A model generated the notes under the pieces. The model ran no database searches. It was not told the DNA's origin and was given only the letters and a program-made list of their open reading frames with translations. The translations under genes were made by a program, and so were the position numbers. A stretch of DNA of 64,000 bases, taken from contig NZ_MUNM01000054.1 in NCBI RefSeq assembly GCF_002286815.1, positions 107,344-171,343 of the forward strand, written 5' to 3'. The stretch is from Pseudomonas sp. PICF141. Lineage in GTDB: Bacteria; Pseudomonadota; Gammaproteobacteria; Pseudomonadales; Pseudomonadaceae. Positions within the stretch are counted from its first letter, which is position 1. Every line of letters begins with the position of its first letter. Shown here one piece after another: positions 24,466 through 33,272 of this stretch.

Positions 24466-24917
24466 TGCTGCGCGAAGGCCTGTTTCTTGTAGTGCTGTGC
24501 CTGGTCGTCTGGATCGGTTTCGACACTCTCGAAGAACAACGCGACACGGCGCGGCGCGAGCGCGACAGCGCGCAATTCGAAGTGAACGGCCTGCGTGAAG
24601 CGGCCCGCGTCAGCGGCGAAATGCTCGCTGAACGGGACGCAATCGACCAGCAAAACACCACGGAACTGAATCATGTACGCACTGAAAACCAAGGCCTGCG
24701 CCGCGCTGTTGACGATGGCAGTCAGCGGCTGCGCGTTGAAGCCACCTGTCCAGCAGTGCCCGCCGATTCCGGCGCCGGCCGCCTGGCTGATGCAGGAGCC
24801 GCCGAACTCACAGCAGACGCTCGATCGGATTATTTCACCCTCCGTGACCAACTCGCCCTAAGCCGGCAAATGGTTCTCGGCCTGCAGCAACACATCGTCA
24901 GGGTGTGCCAGCGATAA
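24465..24917 (+). CDS. Inner-membrane spanin Rz (LysB)
   Basis: A 150-residue protein with an N-terminal membrane anchor (MLREGLFLVVLCLVVWIGF) and a long periplasmic coiled coil (LEEQRDTARRERDSAQFE...). This is the i-spanin that, with Rz1, fuses inner and outer membranes at lysis. GGAGGGG lies just before the ATG. The Rz1 gene is nested inside it in another frame. Confidence 0.9.
   Translation: MLREGLFLVVLCLVVWIGFDTLEEQRDTARRERDSAQFEVNGLREAARVSGEMLAERDAIDQQNTTELNHVRTENQGLRRAVDDGSQRLRVEATCPAVPADSGAGRLADAGAAELTADARSDYFTLRDQLALSRQMVLGLQQHIVRVCQR
24673..24861 (+). CDS. Outer-membrane lipoprotein spanin Rz1 (LysC), nested in Rz
   Basis: A 62-residue lipoprotein in the +1 frame inside the Rz gene. 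The signal sequence ends in the lipobox VSGC (Cys at about residue 20), and the mature part is Pro-rich (PPVQQCPPIPAPAAW). Full nesting in Rz is the standard arrangement. Confidence 0.9.
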   Translation: MYALKTKACAALLTMAVSGCALKPPVQQCPPIPAPAAWLMQEPPNSQQTLDRIISPSVTNSP

Positions 24918-24967
24918 CTGGCGCACCAGGACAACCCTTTTCCCAACCTCAACAAGAGCGCTACCTC

Positions 24968-25258
24968 ATGAGCCAACAAAACACCGAAATCACCCTGGAA
25001 ATCGGCGAGCAGGAATTCACCTTCAACCTGACCCCCGCTGACGTGACCAAATACTTCAACGCCCTGACCCAATCCAACAAGGTCGCCCCGGGCAACAACC
25101 TGTTGATGACCACCGTCAAGCAGGAAGACAAAGCCACCTTGAAACCGTTGCTGGGCAACCCGGTGATGGTGATGCAGCTCGCCGGCGCGCTGCTGGAGGA
25201 GTACGCGCCGAACGTTGAGGTGATCGTAAAAAAGCGCTCGAGCACGCTGAGCGCCTGA
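24968..25258 (+). CDS. Tail assembly chaperone, unshifted product (GpE-like)
   Basis: A 96-residue protein (MSQQNTEITLEIGEQEFTFNL...PADVTKYFNAL) of the phage tail-assembly-chaperone group that coats the tape measure during tail assembly. Near its end lies the slippery heptamer A AAA AAG (25228-25234), which allows a -1 shift into the overlapping extension. The ATG at 24968 is where homology starts. Confidence 0.88.
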   Translation: MSQQNTEITLEIGEQEFTFNLTPADVTKYFNALTQSNKVAPGNNLLMTTVKQEDKATLKPLLGNPVMVMQLAGALLEEYAPNVEVIVKKRSSTLSA

Positions 25259-25422
25259 CCGAAAACGGCCTGGGCCAGCTCATGGCCCTGACGAACCGCT
25301 GGCTACCGGGAGCCGAGCCCACGCCCGAGGCGATGGGGACGGCCAAGTGGCTGGAGGACGAACACTGGAGACGCATGGAGTTTGCCGTGGCTAACGGCAT
25401 CGCCCTTGCGCTGAACGGGTAA
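25234..25422 (+). CDS. Frameshift extension of the tail assembly chaperone (E+E')
   Basis: After slipping -1 on A AAA AAG, ribosomes continue in this frame, adding 62 residues (KALEHAERLTENGLGQLM... ending ANGIALALNG) to give a 151-residue fusion. The extension has no start of its own, and tail phages of this type need both products in a set ratio. A GAGG Shine-Dalgarno-like element sits about 10 bases upstream of the slip, and the hairpin GCGCTC-N9-GAGCGC (25234-25254) lies directly downstream, the same layout as E. coli dnaX. Confidence 0.85.
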   Translation, partial: ALEHAERLTENGLGQLMALTNRWLPGAEPTPEAMGTAKWLEDEHWRRMEFAVANGIALALNG

Positions 25423-25427
25423 CGACA

Positions 25428-27413
25428 TTGGCAGACCGTAGCGCCAGCCTGGCTTTCATTCTGAGCTTGCAAGACAAGGTCACCGCGCCCCTGGGCAAGG
25501 TGAAGATGGGCTTTTCCGAGCTTGCCGATCAGAGCGAAAAGCACATCAAGACGATCGGCATGGGCTTGGGCGGGCTGACGGCTGGTGTGGTCGGGATCCG
25601 CGAATCCATGGAACCGGCACTGGAGGTTAACCGCGCCCTAGGCGACGTCCGATCGCTGGGCGTGGCCGAGGATGCATTAGCCGCACTCAACAGCAGGTCG
25701 CTGGAGTTCGCCGTGAACTATGGCGAGAACGCCAAGGACTTTGTGGCATCGGCTTACCTGATCGAGGGTGCTATCAAAGGGCTGGCCGGTAACCAGCTGG
25801 CGACCTTTACCAACACCAGCAACCTGTTGGCCAAGGCCACCAAAACCGACGCCGAAACCATGGGTGAATACGTCGGCACGCTCTACAACCTGCAGAAGTC
25901 CCAAGCCGATGCGATGGGGAAGGGCGAGTGGGTGGAAAAACTCGGCGGGCAGACCGCCCTTGCGGTGCAGCTGTTCCGCACCAGCGGCGCGGCCATGAAA
26001 GACGCCTTCAAGGAGGCCGGCGCGATCGCGACGACGGCGGGTGTGGACCTGGCCGAACAGATGGCGGTGATCGGCACCCTCAGCAGCACCATGGAAGGGG
26101 GCGATGCCGGCGGACGCTACAAGGCGTTCTTCGAAAACATCGGCGCCGCCTCGGAAAAGCTCGGCATAAAGTTCACCGACCAGCAGGGCAAGATCCTGCC
26201 GATCATGTCCATCCTGGACAAGCTGCAGGGCAAATTCGGCGACCTGACCAGCGCCTCGGCTGGGGCCAAGCTGATGGAGGCTTTCGGCGGCGAAGGCGCC
26301 CAGGTGATCGGCGCGCTGGCCAAGGACACCGGGCGGCTGCGCAACGGCATCGAGCAATTGGGCAAAGTGCGCGGACTGGAGAACGCCGAGCAAATGGCCC
26401 GGGCGATGGTCGATCCGTGGCAGCAGTGGGCGTCCCTGGTCGAGGTGATGCGTACCGTGTTCGGCCAGGTGCTGATCCCGGTGCTATCGCCGTTCATGAA
26501 CAAGATGGTGGACATCGGCAAGACCCTGGTGCGCTGGTCGCAGCTGTTCCCCAACATCACCCGCGTGATCGGCATCACTGCGCTGACCATCATGGGCATT
26601 GTGGCGGCCATGTCGGCGCTGACCATGGTGGTGGGTATCGCGAGGATGACCTGGCTGGGGCTGCTGACGGTCTGGAAAGTCGTCCAGTTGCTGAGCCTGC
26701 GTACCGTTGCGGTCTTCATTCTGCAGAAGTTGGCGATCCTGGCTTACGTCGCCGTGATCTATACGTTGAGCGCCGGCCTGGCACTTATTCGCGGCGCGAT
26801 GCTGCTGTGGCAGAGCGCGATCTGGCTGGTCAACGTCGCCCTAACGGCCAACCCTATCGGCTTGATCGTGATGGGCATTGCCGTCCTGATCGCGATCGTG
26901 GCCGCCGCCGTCTACTACTGGGACGAATGGACTTCGGCCCTGATGAACACGGCCGCGTACCAATTCGTCGCCGAGAAATTCCAGAATCTGGCCGACTGGT
27001 TTAATTCCATGGGCGGTTGGTCGGGCATGGCCAAGGCCGCTTGGGACAGCATCGTCGGCGTCTTCACCAAAGCCATCAATGGCCTGATCGAGATGATCAA
27101 CAGCATCCCCGGCGTGAACATCGAGGCACGCTTCGGCGGCATGCCCGAGGTGCCCGGCATCGACGTGGCCACCAACGCTTCCGACACCGCCAACGCCGCG
27201 CAGAAAGCCCAGCAGACCATCAACGCGGTCATCCCCAGCCTTTCCCCAACCCGACCGACAGCGGTGCCGCCCGGCGGCCTGCTGACCAGCATCCAGAACA
27301 ACAGCAGCAGCCAGAGCAAGGGCACCCATGTGGAAAACGTGAACATTCACACCGGCAAAACCATGACGCCGCTGGAGATGGAAAACATGGTCGCTATGGC
27401 GGTGGGCGGATGA
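25428..27413 (+). CDS. Tail tape measure protein
   Basis: A 661-residue protein whose length sets the tail length. The N-terminal half is helical and Ala/Gly-rich (SELADQSEKHIKTIGMGLGGLTAGVVG), followed by the TP901-type core with GEYVGTLYNLQKSQ. Several hydrophobic segments lie at ~375-480 (ITALTIMGIVAAMSALTMVVG, LVNVALTANPIGLIVMGIAVLIAI), thought to enter the host membrane on DNA ejection. Translation starts at TTG 25428, right after the frameshift extension. Confidence 0.92.
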   Translation: MADRSASLAFILSLQDKVTAPLGKVKMGFSELADQSEKHIKTIGMGLGGLTAGVVGIRESMEPALEVNRALGDVRSLGVAEDALAALNSRSLEFAVNYGENAKDFVASAYLIEGAIKGLAGNQLATFTNTSNLLAKATKTDAETMGEYVGTLYNLQKSQADAMGKGEWVEKLGGQTALAVQLFRTSGAAMKDAFKEAGAIATTAGVDLAEQMAVIGTLSSTMEGGDAGGRYKAFFENIGAASEKLGIKFTDQQGKILPIMSILDKLQGKFGDLTSASAGAKLMEAFGGEGAQVIGALAKDTGRLRNGIEQLGKVRGLENAEQMARAMVDPWQQWASLVEVMRTVFGQVLIPVLSPFMNKMVDIGKTLVRWSQLFPNITRVIGITALTIMGIVAAMSALTMVVGIARMTWLGLLTVWKVVQLLSLRTVAVFILQKLAILAYVAVIYTLSAGLALIRGAMLLWQSAIWLVNVALTANPIGLIVMGIAVLIAIVAAAVYYWDEWTSALMNTAAYQFVAEKFQNLADWFNSMGGWSGMAKAAWDSIVGVFTKAINGLIEMINSIPGVNIEARFGGMPEVPGIDVATNASDTANAAQKAQQTINAVIPSLSPTRPTAVPPGGLLTSIQNNSSSQSKGTHVENVNIHTGKTMTPLEMENMVAMAVGG

Positions 27414-27727
27414 GCGAGTACGTAGACCTGTTGATCGTCGATAACGACCTGGCGCTTGACCCTTCGCATCAGCCGCGGCTGATCGATGACCGCGCCTGCA
27501 TTGCCCAGGACATCGCGCACATGATCCGCGACAGCGGGCTGCTGGTCACGTTGGTGGCCGAGCGCGATCGGCTGCGGCAACGCGACTGCATCCAGCAGAT
27601 GGAGCTTCTGGTGGAGGCTGACGAGCGCCTGGTGCCTGGGACTGCGCGCATCACGCAATTGGAACCAGGTCAGTACCTGGTCACCGCCAAAACCCTGAAA
27701 TTCGGATTGATCGAGGTAAGCCTGTGA
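27410..27727 (+). CDS. DUF2590 family phage protein
   Basis: A 105-residue protein (MSEYVDLLIVDNDLALDPSHQPRLIDDRACIAQDIAHMI...) of the DUF2590 group seen in HP1/K139 phages. By position (between tape measure and baseplate J) it resembles the P2 GpW/gp25-like wedge protein. It overlaps the genes on both sides. Confidence 0.85.
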   Translation: MSEYVDLLIVDNDLALDPSHQPRLIDDRACIAQDIAHMIRDSGLLVTLVAERDRLRQRDCIQQMELLVEADERLVPGTARITQLEPGQYLVTAKTLKFGLIEVSL

Positions 27728-28899
27728 GTGAGGTCGATTTTAAACAGGTGATCGCCGACGCTGGCATCCCGACCACCGAGGCCGGTTTGAAGGTTGCCTG
27801 GGAAAAGGAGGTCGAAGCCCAAGGCGCCAAGGTGGCCAACACCAGCAGCTATTCGCCGTTCTGGCGGGTGATGACGGCCCTGGTTACCAAACCGGTGCTG
27901 TGGCTACTGGATTTCCTGTGCCTGACCGTGCTGCCGAACTTCTTTGTGAAAACGGCGGTGGACGCCTGGCTGGACATGCTGGCTTGGGCGGTCAACGTCG
28001 AGCGTAAGGGCGCCACCAAAGCCCGGGGCACGTTGCTGTTTACCCGGGCGACGCCGGACGGCGTGATGGAGCTGGAAAAAGGCATCGCGGTGCAGTCCGC
28101 CGCGATCAACGGCAACGTCTACCAGCTGACCACGACGGCCGCCGCGACCTTTCAGCAGGGCCAACTGCAGCTGGAAGTGCCGGTGGAGGCAACCGAGGCC
28201 GGCAGCGGCTACAACCTGGCCCCGGGGTATTACGCGATCCTGCCAGTTCCGGTACCGGGCATTGTCCAGGTGGCCAACCGGGACGGCTGGCTGGAATCGC
28301 CTGGCGCGGATCCGGAGCCCAACGACCAGTTGCGCCTGCGTGTGCGCAACCAGTTCTCGGCGGTCAACCAGTGGCACACCGACGCGGTGTATCGCGCCAT
28401 GATTTCCGCCTTCCCGGGCGTGCGGCCCGATGGCGTGTATTTCGAACATGGCGCGCCAAGGGGGCCGGGCAGCGCGAACGCCTATGTGCTGTTTGATGCC
28501 GGTGTGCCGGCGGACAGTTACCTGGAGCAAATCAACGCGCACATCCGCGACCAGGGCAACCATGGCCACGGCGATGATCTGCTGGCCATGGTCATGCCCG
28601 AAGTGCCGGTGGTCCTGCTGTTCAACGTCTGGCCACGGGCCAACCTGACGCCCGCCCAGGTGATCGATCTGCAGCATGAAATCGAGTTGTTCGTGCGAGC
28701 CGCATTCCGTGAAAGCACGCCCCGGGACTATCAACCGACGCTCACTTACCCGCAGTCGCGCTTCAGCTTCAGCCGATTGACTGAGGAACTGCACGGCCAG
28801 TTTCCCGGCATCGAGTCGCTGAGGATCACCCCGATGGTGGACATCGTCAGCGCGCTGACCATTCCCCGGATCGACCAACTGACGGTGCTGATGAAGTGA
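27724..28899 (+). CDS. Baseplate assembly protein J
   Basis: A 391-residue baseplate wedge protein started by GTG. The J-type pattern includes GTLLFTRATPDGVMELEKG (~100-118), the beta-rich EVPVEATEAGSGYNLAPG and the C-terminal PQSRFSFSRLTEELHGQFPGIESLRI. It overlaps DUF2590 upstream and gpI downstream by four bases each. Confidence 0.92.
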   Translation: MSEVDFKQVIADAGIPTTEAGLKVAWEKEVEAQGAKVANTSSYSPFWRVMTALVTKPVLWLLDFLCLTVLPNFFVKTAVDAWLDMLAWAVNVERKGATKARGTLLFTRATPDGVMELEKGIAVQSAAINGNVYQLTTTAAATFQQGQLQLEVPVEATEAGSGYNLAPGYYAILPVPVPGIVQVANRDGWLESPGADPEPNDQLRLRVRNQFSAVNQWHTDAVYRAMISAFPGVRPDGVYFEHGAPRGPGSANAYVLFDAGVPADSYLEQINAHIRDQGNHGHGDDLLAMVMPEVPVVLLFNVWPRANLTPAQVIDLQHEIELFVRAAFRESTPRDYQPTLTYPQSRFSFSRLTEELHGQFPGIESLRITPMVDIVSALTIPRIDQLTVLMK

Positions 28900-29420
28900 T
28901 CAAGCTCAAATTGCCGTTCTGGCTGGAAGGGACCGAACTGTCGAAGCTGACTGCCGCCGCGCAAGCCTGGTGGGAAACCGTCACCGGCTGGCTGCGTTGG
29001 CCGTACCTGCAAATCGATCCAGACACCTGCCATCTGACGATTCTCGAACTGTGGGCCTGGCAGCGCGACGTCACGCGCTTCAAAGGCGAGCCCGAGGCCT
29101 TGTTCCGGCTGCGGGTGAAATACGCCTTCATCAACTCCGTGGACGCCGGCAGCACCGCCGGCATGAAACGCATTTTCGAGCGCCTGGGCGTGGGTTACGT
29201 CGAGATCGAGGAACGCCAGCCCGACCGGGATTGGGACGTGATCCTGCTCAAATTCAGCAATGCCCAACTGTCGCTGAACCCGGAGTTGCTGCGCGTGTTG
29301 ATCCAGCAATACGGCCGCACCTGCCGGCGCTATGACTTCGTGACCATCACCCCCGTGGCGCTGCAAATCGCCTTGATCGACTTTAACGACGACCAGCAAA
29401 CGCTGGTTGCCAGCCTGTAG
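28896..29420 (+). CDS. Phage tail protein I (baseplate)
   Basis: A 174-residue protein. LTILELWAWQRDVTRFKGEPEALFRLRVKYAFINS matches the gpI family (LDxLAWxxx...Y), which joins the baseplate wedge to the tail fibre. The GTG start overlaps the stop of J. Confidence 0.88.
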   Translation: MIKLKLPFWLEGTELSKLTAAAQAWWETVTGWLRWPYLQIDPDTCHLTILELWAWQRDVTRFKGEPEALFRLRVKYAFINSVDAGSTAGMKRIFERLGVGYVEIEERQPDRDWDVILLKFSNAQLSLNPELLRVLIQQYGRTCRRYDFVTITPVALQIALIDFNDDQQTLVASL

Positions 29421-29429
29421 GAGCGCACC

Positions 29430-31091
29430 GTGAGCGCCAATATCACCTTGGCCGGCGAAAGCCAGATTGCCCTGAAGCAAGGCCAGAAAAAGCCGCTGAT
29501 CATCAGCAAATTCATTTTCGCCAACGTGCCCGGGCTGGACCCTGTGGCGCCGCTCGATCGCGCTGCCGGCAAACCGCCGGCTGAGCAAATCGTCCACGTC
29601 TACAGCATCCCGGCGCAAAACGCCGGCTATGTGAACCCCAACCAGGTGGTGTACAGCGCCCAGCTGGGATCGGACATTGGCGACTGGGATTTCAACTGGG
29701 TCGGCCTCGAGGACGAAGAGGGCGTGCTGTTCGCGGTGTCGTCCGTGCCGTTGCAGCAGAAGCGCAAGAACATCCCGCCGCTCCAAATCGGCAACAACGT
29801 CACCCGCAACTTCCTGGTGGCGTTCGACGGCGCCCTGGAACTGACTGGCGTCACTATCGATGCCAGCACCTGGCAGCATGACTTTACTGTGCGCCTGGCT
29901 GGGATCGATGAGCGCGCGCGCCTTACCGTACGCAACATTTATGGCCGTGCCTGTTTCATCGCTGGAGCTTTGACGTTTGAAAAGGTCGGTACCGCGTTCC
30001 AGATCCGCTCCGGCTTAGCCTTCATTGAAGGTATTCGCGTGGAGTTGACCCAGCCGCTGATCGTCACAGGTGTTATCCCCGTAGGCCGGATTTGGCTTGA
30101 CGTCTGCCTGGAACGTAAGTTGAACGATCGGGTGGCCACCTGGAAAGTAGTGTACGGCGAGCAAGCCGATTACACCGACTCTGCGGGCGTTCGCCACTAC
30201 TGCATCGCGCTGGCTGATTTTGAATCCTCCAGCAGTATTGTCGACCTGCGCCCGACTCAACCGATTACTGGGGCACTCATTGAGTACCTGGCGGCGCGGA
30301 ATGGTGACTATGAGAATCTGCGCGCCCGGGCGACGACCAAAGAAGACGTGGACCTGGGCAATTTGCCCAATGCCAAGAGCGACGACCCGGCGACCAACAG
30401 CAGTAACATTCTGGCCACCACCGCCGCGCTGAACAAACTGCAACAACAGGTCGGCGATTCGATGACCGGGATGGTTTCCGCCTTCGCGATGAAAGTAGCG
30501 CCCACGGGCTGGTTGACCTGTAACGGCGCGGTGGTGTCCCGTACCAGCTTTGCCAGCCTCTTTGCCCGCATCGGTACGACGTTCGGCGCCGGCGACGGCG
30601 TGAATACCTTCGCCTTGCCTGATATGCGCGGCCTGGTCCCTCGGGGCTGGGACGATGGTCGCGGGCTTGACCCGAGCCGTGTGTTCGGCTCGTTCCAAGA
30701 CATGATGCTGCAATCCCACGCGCACACGGCTACGGCTGCTGCCGTAGGGGACCACATTCACTCTGCCTGGACCGATGCGCAAGGTAACCATGCTCACAGC
30801 GCCTGGACTGATGCCCAAGGTGCACATGCTCACAACATACCGGGTTCTGTGCACTCAAGCGGCGGTGGCGTCTCAGTGGATGGCAACCCCATTGGAGCAA
30901 CCTTTACCGTCCCGACCTCGGTGGACGGTGCGCACGCACATAACGTCGGCATCGGCGCCGCCGGTAACCATGCGCACAACGTCGGCGTAGGCGGTGGCGG
31001 TAACCACACCCACGCCCTGACGGTCGCCGCTGCCGGCGGCACGGAAACCCGTCCGAAGAACTTGGCCCTCCTTTTTTGCATCAAGTATTGA
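29430..31091 (+). CDS. Tail fibre with collar-domain tip
   Basis: A 553-residue receptor-binding fibre started by GTG. The N-terminal ~300 residues form the DUF3751-like shaft that joins to the baseplate. A collar domain follows (~345-400, MKVAPTGWLTCNGAVVSRTSF, FALPDMRGLVPRGWDDG). The tip (~420-530) is rich in H-x-H pairs in short repeats (SAWTDAQGNHAH, SAWTDAQGAHAH, IGAAGNHAHN, VGGGGNHTHA), the pattern that binds iron along T4-type fibre needles. It ends TRPKNLALLFCIKY. Confidence 0.92.
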   Translation: MSANITLAGESQIALKQGQKKPLIISKFIFANVPGLDPVAPLDRAAGKPPAEQIVHVYSIPAQNAGYVNPNQVVYSAQLGSDIGDWDFNWVGLEDEEGVLFAVSSVPLQQKRKNIPPLQIGNNVTRNFLVAFDGALELTGVTIDASTWQHDFTVRLAGIDERARLTVRNIYGRACFIAGALTFEKVGTAFQIRSGLAFIEGIRVELTQPLIVTGVIPVGRIWLDVCLERKLNDRVATWKVVYGEQADYTDSAGVRHYCIALADFESSSSIVDLRPTQPITGALIEYLAARNGDYENLRARATTKEDVDLGNLPNAKSDDPATNSSNILATTAALNKLQQQVGDSMTGMVSAFAMKVAPTGWLTCNGAVVSRTSFASLFARIGTTFGAGDGVNTFALPDMRGLVPRGWDDGRGLDPSRVFGSFQDMMLQSHAHTATAAAVGDHIHSAWTDAQGNHAHSAWTDAQGAHAHNIPGSVHSSGGGVSVDGNPIGATFTVPTSVDGAHAHNVGIGAAGNHAHNVGVGGGGNHTHALTVAAAGGTETRPKNLALLFCIKY

Positions 31092-31099
31092 GATCGATC

Positions 31100-31807
31100 A
31101 TGACTGACAAACTCGTCTATCAGACTGACCACCTGGGCGTTTACATCGGCGCGGTGGAGGCCTACGAATCGCCCTTGGAGCCAGGTGTGTACCTGATTCC
31201 CGGCGGCTGTGTGGAAACCCCGCCGCCGGCGATTCCTGAACACAAAGTCGCCTGGTGGAATGGCCAGGCCTGGCAGCTGGTGGAGTACTTCGGCGGCGTG
31301 GTCGTCTACAGCATCGACACCGGCGAGCCGCGAACCCTTGAAGGATTTGAATCGCTCCCGGCCGGCTACACCCTGAAAAAACCGGGACCGAACCAAATCT
31401 GGAAGGACGGCGAATGGGTCGACGATATCGACGCCGTGCTGGCCGTACTGCATGACAACAAACAGCAGGCGATCGGCGCCGCATACAGCCAGTACATCGC
31501 CGGCGGCTTCAACTCGGATGCGCTGGGAGAGCTGCACCGCTACAGCAGCGCGATTGATGACCAGGTGGATCTAAACGGCCAGGTGCTGCTGGGCATGGAT
31601 GACGTTTACCCCTGCTATGACGTTGACCAGGTGAAAGCCTTTCGAGCGCATACCATCGCCCAGCTGCAGAAGGTCAGCCAGGACCTGATGCGCTTCAAAC
31701 AGGCCGCCATGCAGCACGCCGACAGCCTCAGACAGGCCCTAGCCAAAGCTCTGGACGACAAGGATCTGAAGGCCATGAAAGCCATCACCTGGACGCCGCC
31801 GGCATGA
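31100..31807 (+). CDS. Tail fibre assembly/fibre-associated protein
   Basis: A 235-residue protein (MTDKLVYQTDHLGVYIGAVEAYESPLEPGVYLIPGGCVETPPPAIPEHKVAWWNGQ...). The W-N-G-x-x-W-x-x-V segment and the Pro-rich region are typical of caudoviral tail fibre assembly proteins; the C-terminal ~100 residues are helical. ATG 31100 is preferred to TTG 31076. It follows the fibre gene as expected for a dedicated chaperone. Confidence 0.85.
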   Translation: MTDKLVYQTDHLGVYIGAVEAYESPLEPGVYLIPGGCVETPPPAIPEHKVAWWNGQAWQLVEYFGGVVVYSIDTGEPRTLEGFESLPAGYTLKKPGPNQIWKDGEWVDDIDAVLAVLHDNKQQAIGAAYSQYIAGGFNSDALGELHRYSSAIDDQVDLNGQVLLGMDDVYPCYDVDQVKAFRAHTIAQLQKVSQDLMRFKQAAMQHADSLRQALAKALDDKDLKAMKAITWTPPA

Positions 31808-32727
31808 CCTGGGCACCGGTGACCGTGCGCTGGCCCGAACAGGCCACGCAATGGATGGGTGGCCTGTCGGCCGCCAAGGATCTGGCCGGTGGCGAGCTGG
31901 TCAGCACGGCCCAGCGCCTGGCCGGCCTCGAGGGTTTGGCCAGCACCAACCCGGGGCCGGTCGGTGACGCTGCCAAAGGCACGATCGCCGCCGGCCGTGC
32001 GGCCTTGGCCGAGCAGTTGGGCCAGGCCCCGGCGTGCCTGGTGGTGACGCCGTTTCAAAGCGGCATCGGCCAGGGACGTGGCTATCAGCGTTTTCTGTCG
32101 GCGCCCAATGTCCTGGAACACCTGGCGAAGAAACTGGAGGACGTCACCGACACCGGACGCCCGGCCGGGCCGCAATACGCACTGTCGATCCTGTTCCTGG
32201 GCACGCGCCTGGAGCAGCTGGCCAGCAGCTTGTCGCGGTTCAACGCCTTGCTGCCGATCCCCGACCTGGTGCGCACAGAGCGGAGAGCCCAGCACCTGGT
32301 GAGGCTGGAAACCGAAAAGTGGGAGATCCCTGGCGCCGGCCCATTGCCGCGCTGGCAAGCGCTGCCCCTGGAGCGCTGCACGGTGGTAAAAGCCGCCAAG
32401 CAATCCATGGCCGGCCAACTGGCGGTGCTGGAGAGCTACGCGGCCGACAGCTCGCCGCTGGGTGATCTGGCCGCTTTGGCGTCCCGCAAGGCCGCACAAC
32501 AGCAGGGCCGGGATCAGCAGTTAGCAGACCTGAAAGACCTGCTGGTTGGGGGAAACCCTGACGTCAGCATGCGGGCGCGCCTGATCGGCCCCGGCAACAC
32601 CAGCGAATTGCGGCGCGAGCTGCTGGCCGGCGATGCCCCGGGGCATGAATGGGTGCTGTGCGCCGGTCTGATGCTGGTTGGCTCGAAAGAAGGGCTGAGT
32701 TTTGTCCAGGAGCTGGTGGGCCTATGA
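31804..32727 (+). CDS. HP1-like phage structural protein, unknown role
   Basis: A 307-residue Ala/Leu-rich protein (MTWAPVTVRWPEQATQWMGGLSAAKDLAGG...) with helical stretches and no recognised domain. It lies between the fibre-assembly and hub genes, overlapping both by four bases (ATGA), so it is part of the late operon. The position suggests a baseplate or DNA-circularisation function; the sequence alone does not tell. Confidence 0.7.
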   Translation: MTWAPVTVRWPEQATQWMGGLSAAKDLAGGELVSTAQRLAGLEGLASTNPGPVGDAAKGTIAAGRAALAEQLGQAPACLVVTPFQSGIGQGRGYQRFLSAPNVLEHLAKKLEDVTDTGRPAGPQYALSILFLGTRLEQLASSLSRFNALLPIPDLVRTERRAQHLVRLETEKWEIPGAGPLPRWQALPLERCTVVKAAKQSMAGQLAVLESYAADSSPLGDLAALASRKAAQQQGRDQQLADLKDLLVGGNPDVSMRARLIGPGNTSELRRELLAGDAPGHEWVLCAGLMLVGSKEGLSFVQELVGL

Positions 32728-33272
32728 CGCTGCTACTCGACGGCCACAAGGTCCAGGGCAAGAACCTCAAGGTCACCGCCAATCTGCGTATCGAAAGCGG
32801 CGACATGTCCGGCCAGACCAGCAACACCGACAAGGCCCACAAAGGCTTCAAACCCAAGACGCTGACCGTCTCTTTGATGATTCCGTTTGTGGATAAGTCC
32901 CAACTGGTCGATCTGATGCGCCTGGCCGAAGCTACTGCCGGCGGTGGCCAGCTGCACCTGTACCGCGTCGTCAACGACTCGGCCGAGGCCTTCGGCGTCC
33001 GCCAGGTCGAGTTTTCCGACGGCATCAGCGCCCGCGAGGACGATTCCCTGCGTGCCTGGCTGGTCCAGTTCACGCTGAGCGAACGCGAGTCGAACCCGGA
33101 AAAGGTCGAAGGCCGACGCGCCGGCAACAAGGTCAACGCCCAAGGCGCCCCGGGCAACGCGGTCGGCGAAGGCGGTACCAGTGGAACATCAAGCGACAAC
33201 CCGGCACTGAGCGGTTTTGAAAAGGTGCTGGGCCGCGTCGACAAGTGGCTGGGCGGGAGTGAACCGACATGA
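32724..33272 (+). CDS. Baseplate-associated phage protein
   Basis: A 182-residue protein. The N-terminal ~120 residues are beta-rich with KVQGKNLKVTANLRIESGDMSGQTSNTDKAHKGFKPKTLTVSL, and the last 50 are low-complexity Gly/Ala/Asn. Proteins of this shape precede the hub gene in HP1 relatives. The start at 32724 overlaps the upstream stop. Confidence 0.75.
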   Translation: MTLLLDGHKVQGKNLKVTANLRIESGDMSGQTSNTDKAHKGFKPKTLTVSLMIPFVDKSQLVDLMRLAEATAGGGQLHLYRVVNDSAEAFGVRQVEFSDGISAREDDSLRAWLVQFTLSERESNPEKVEGRRAGNKVNAQGAPGNAVGEGGTSGTSSDNPALSGFEKVLGRVDKWLGGSEPT

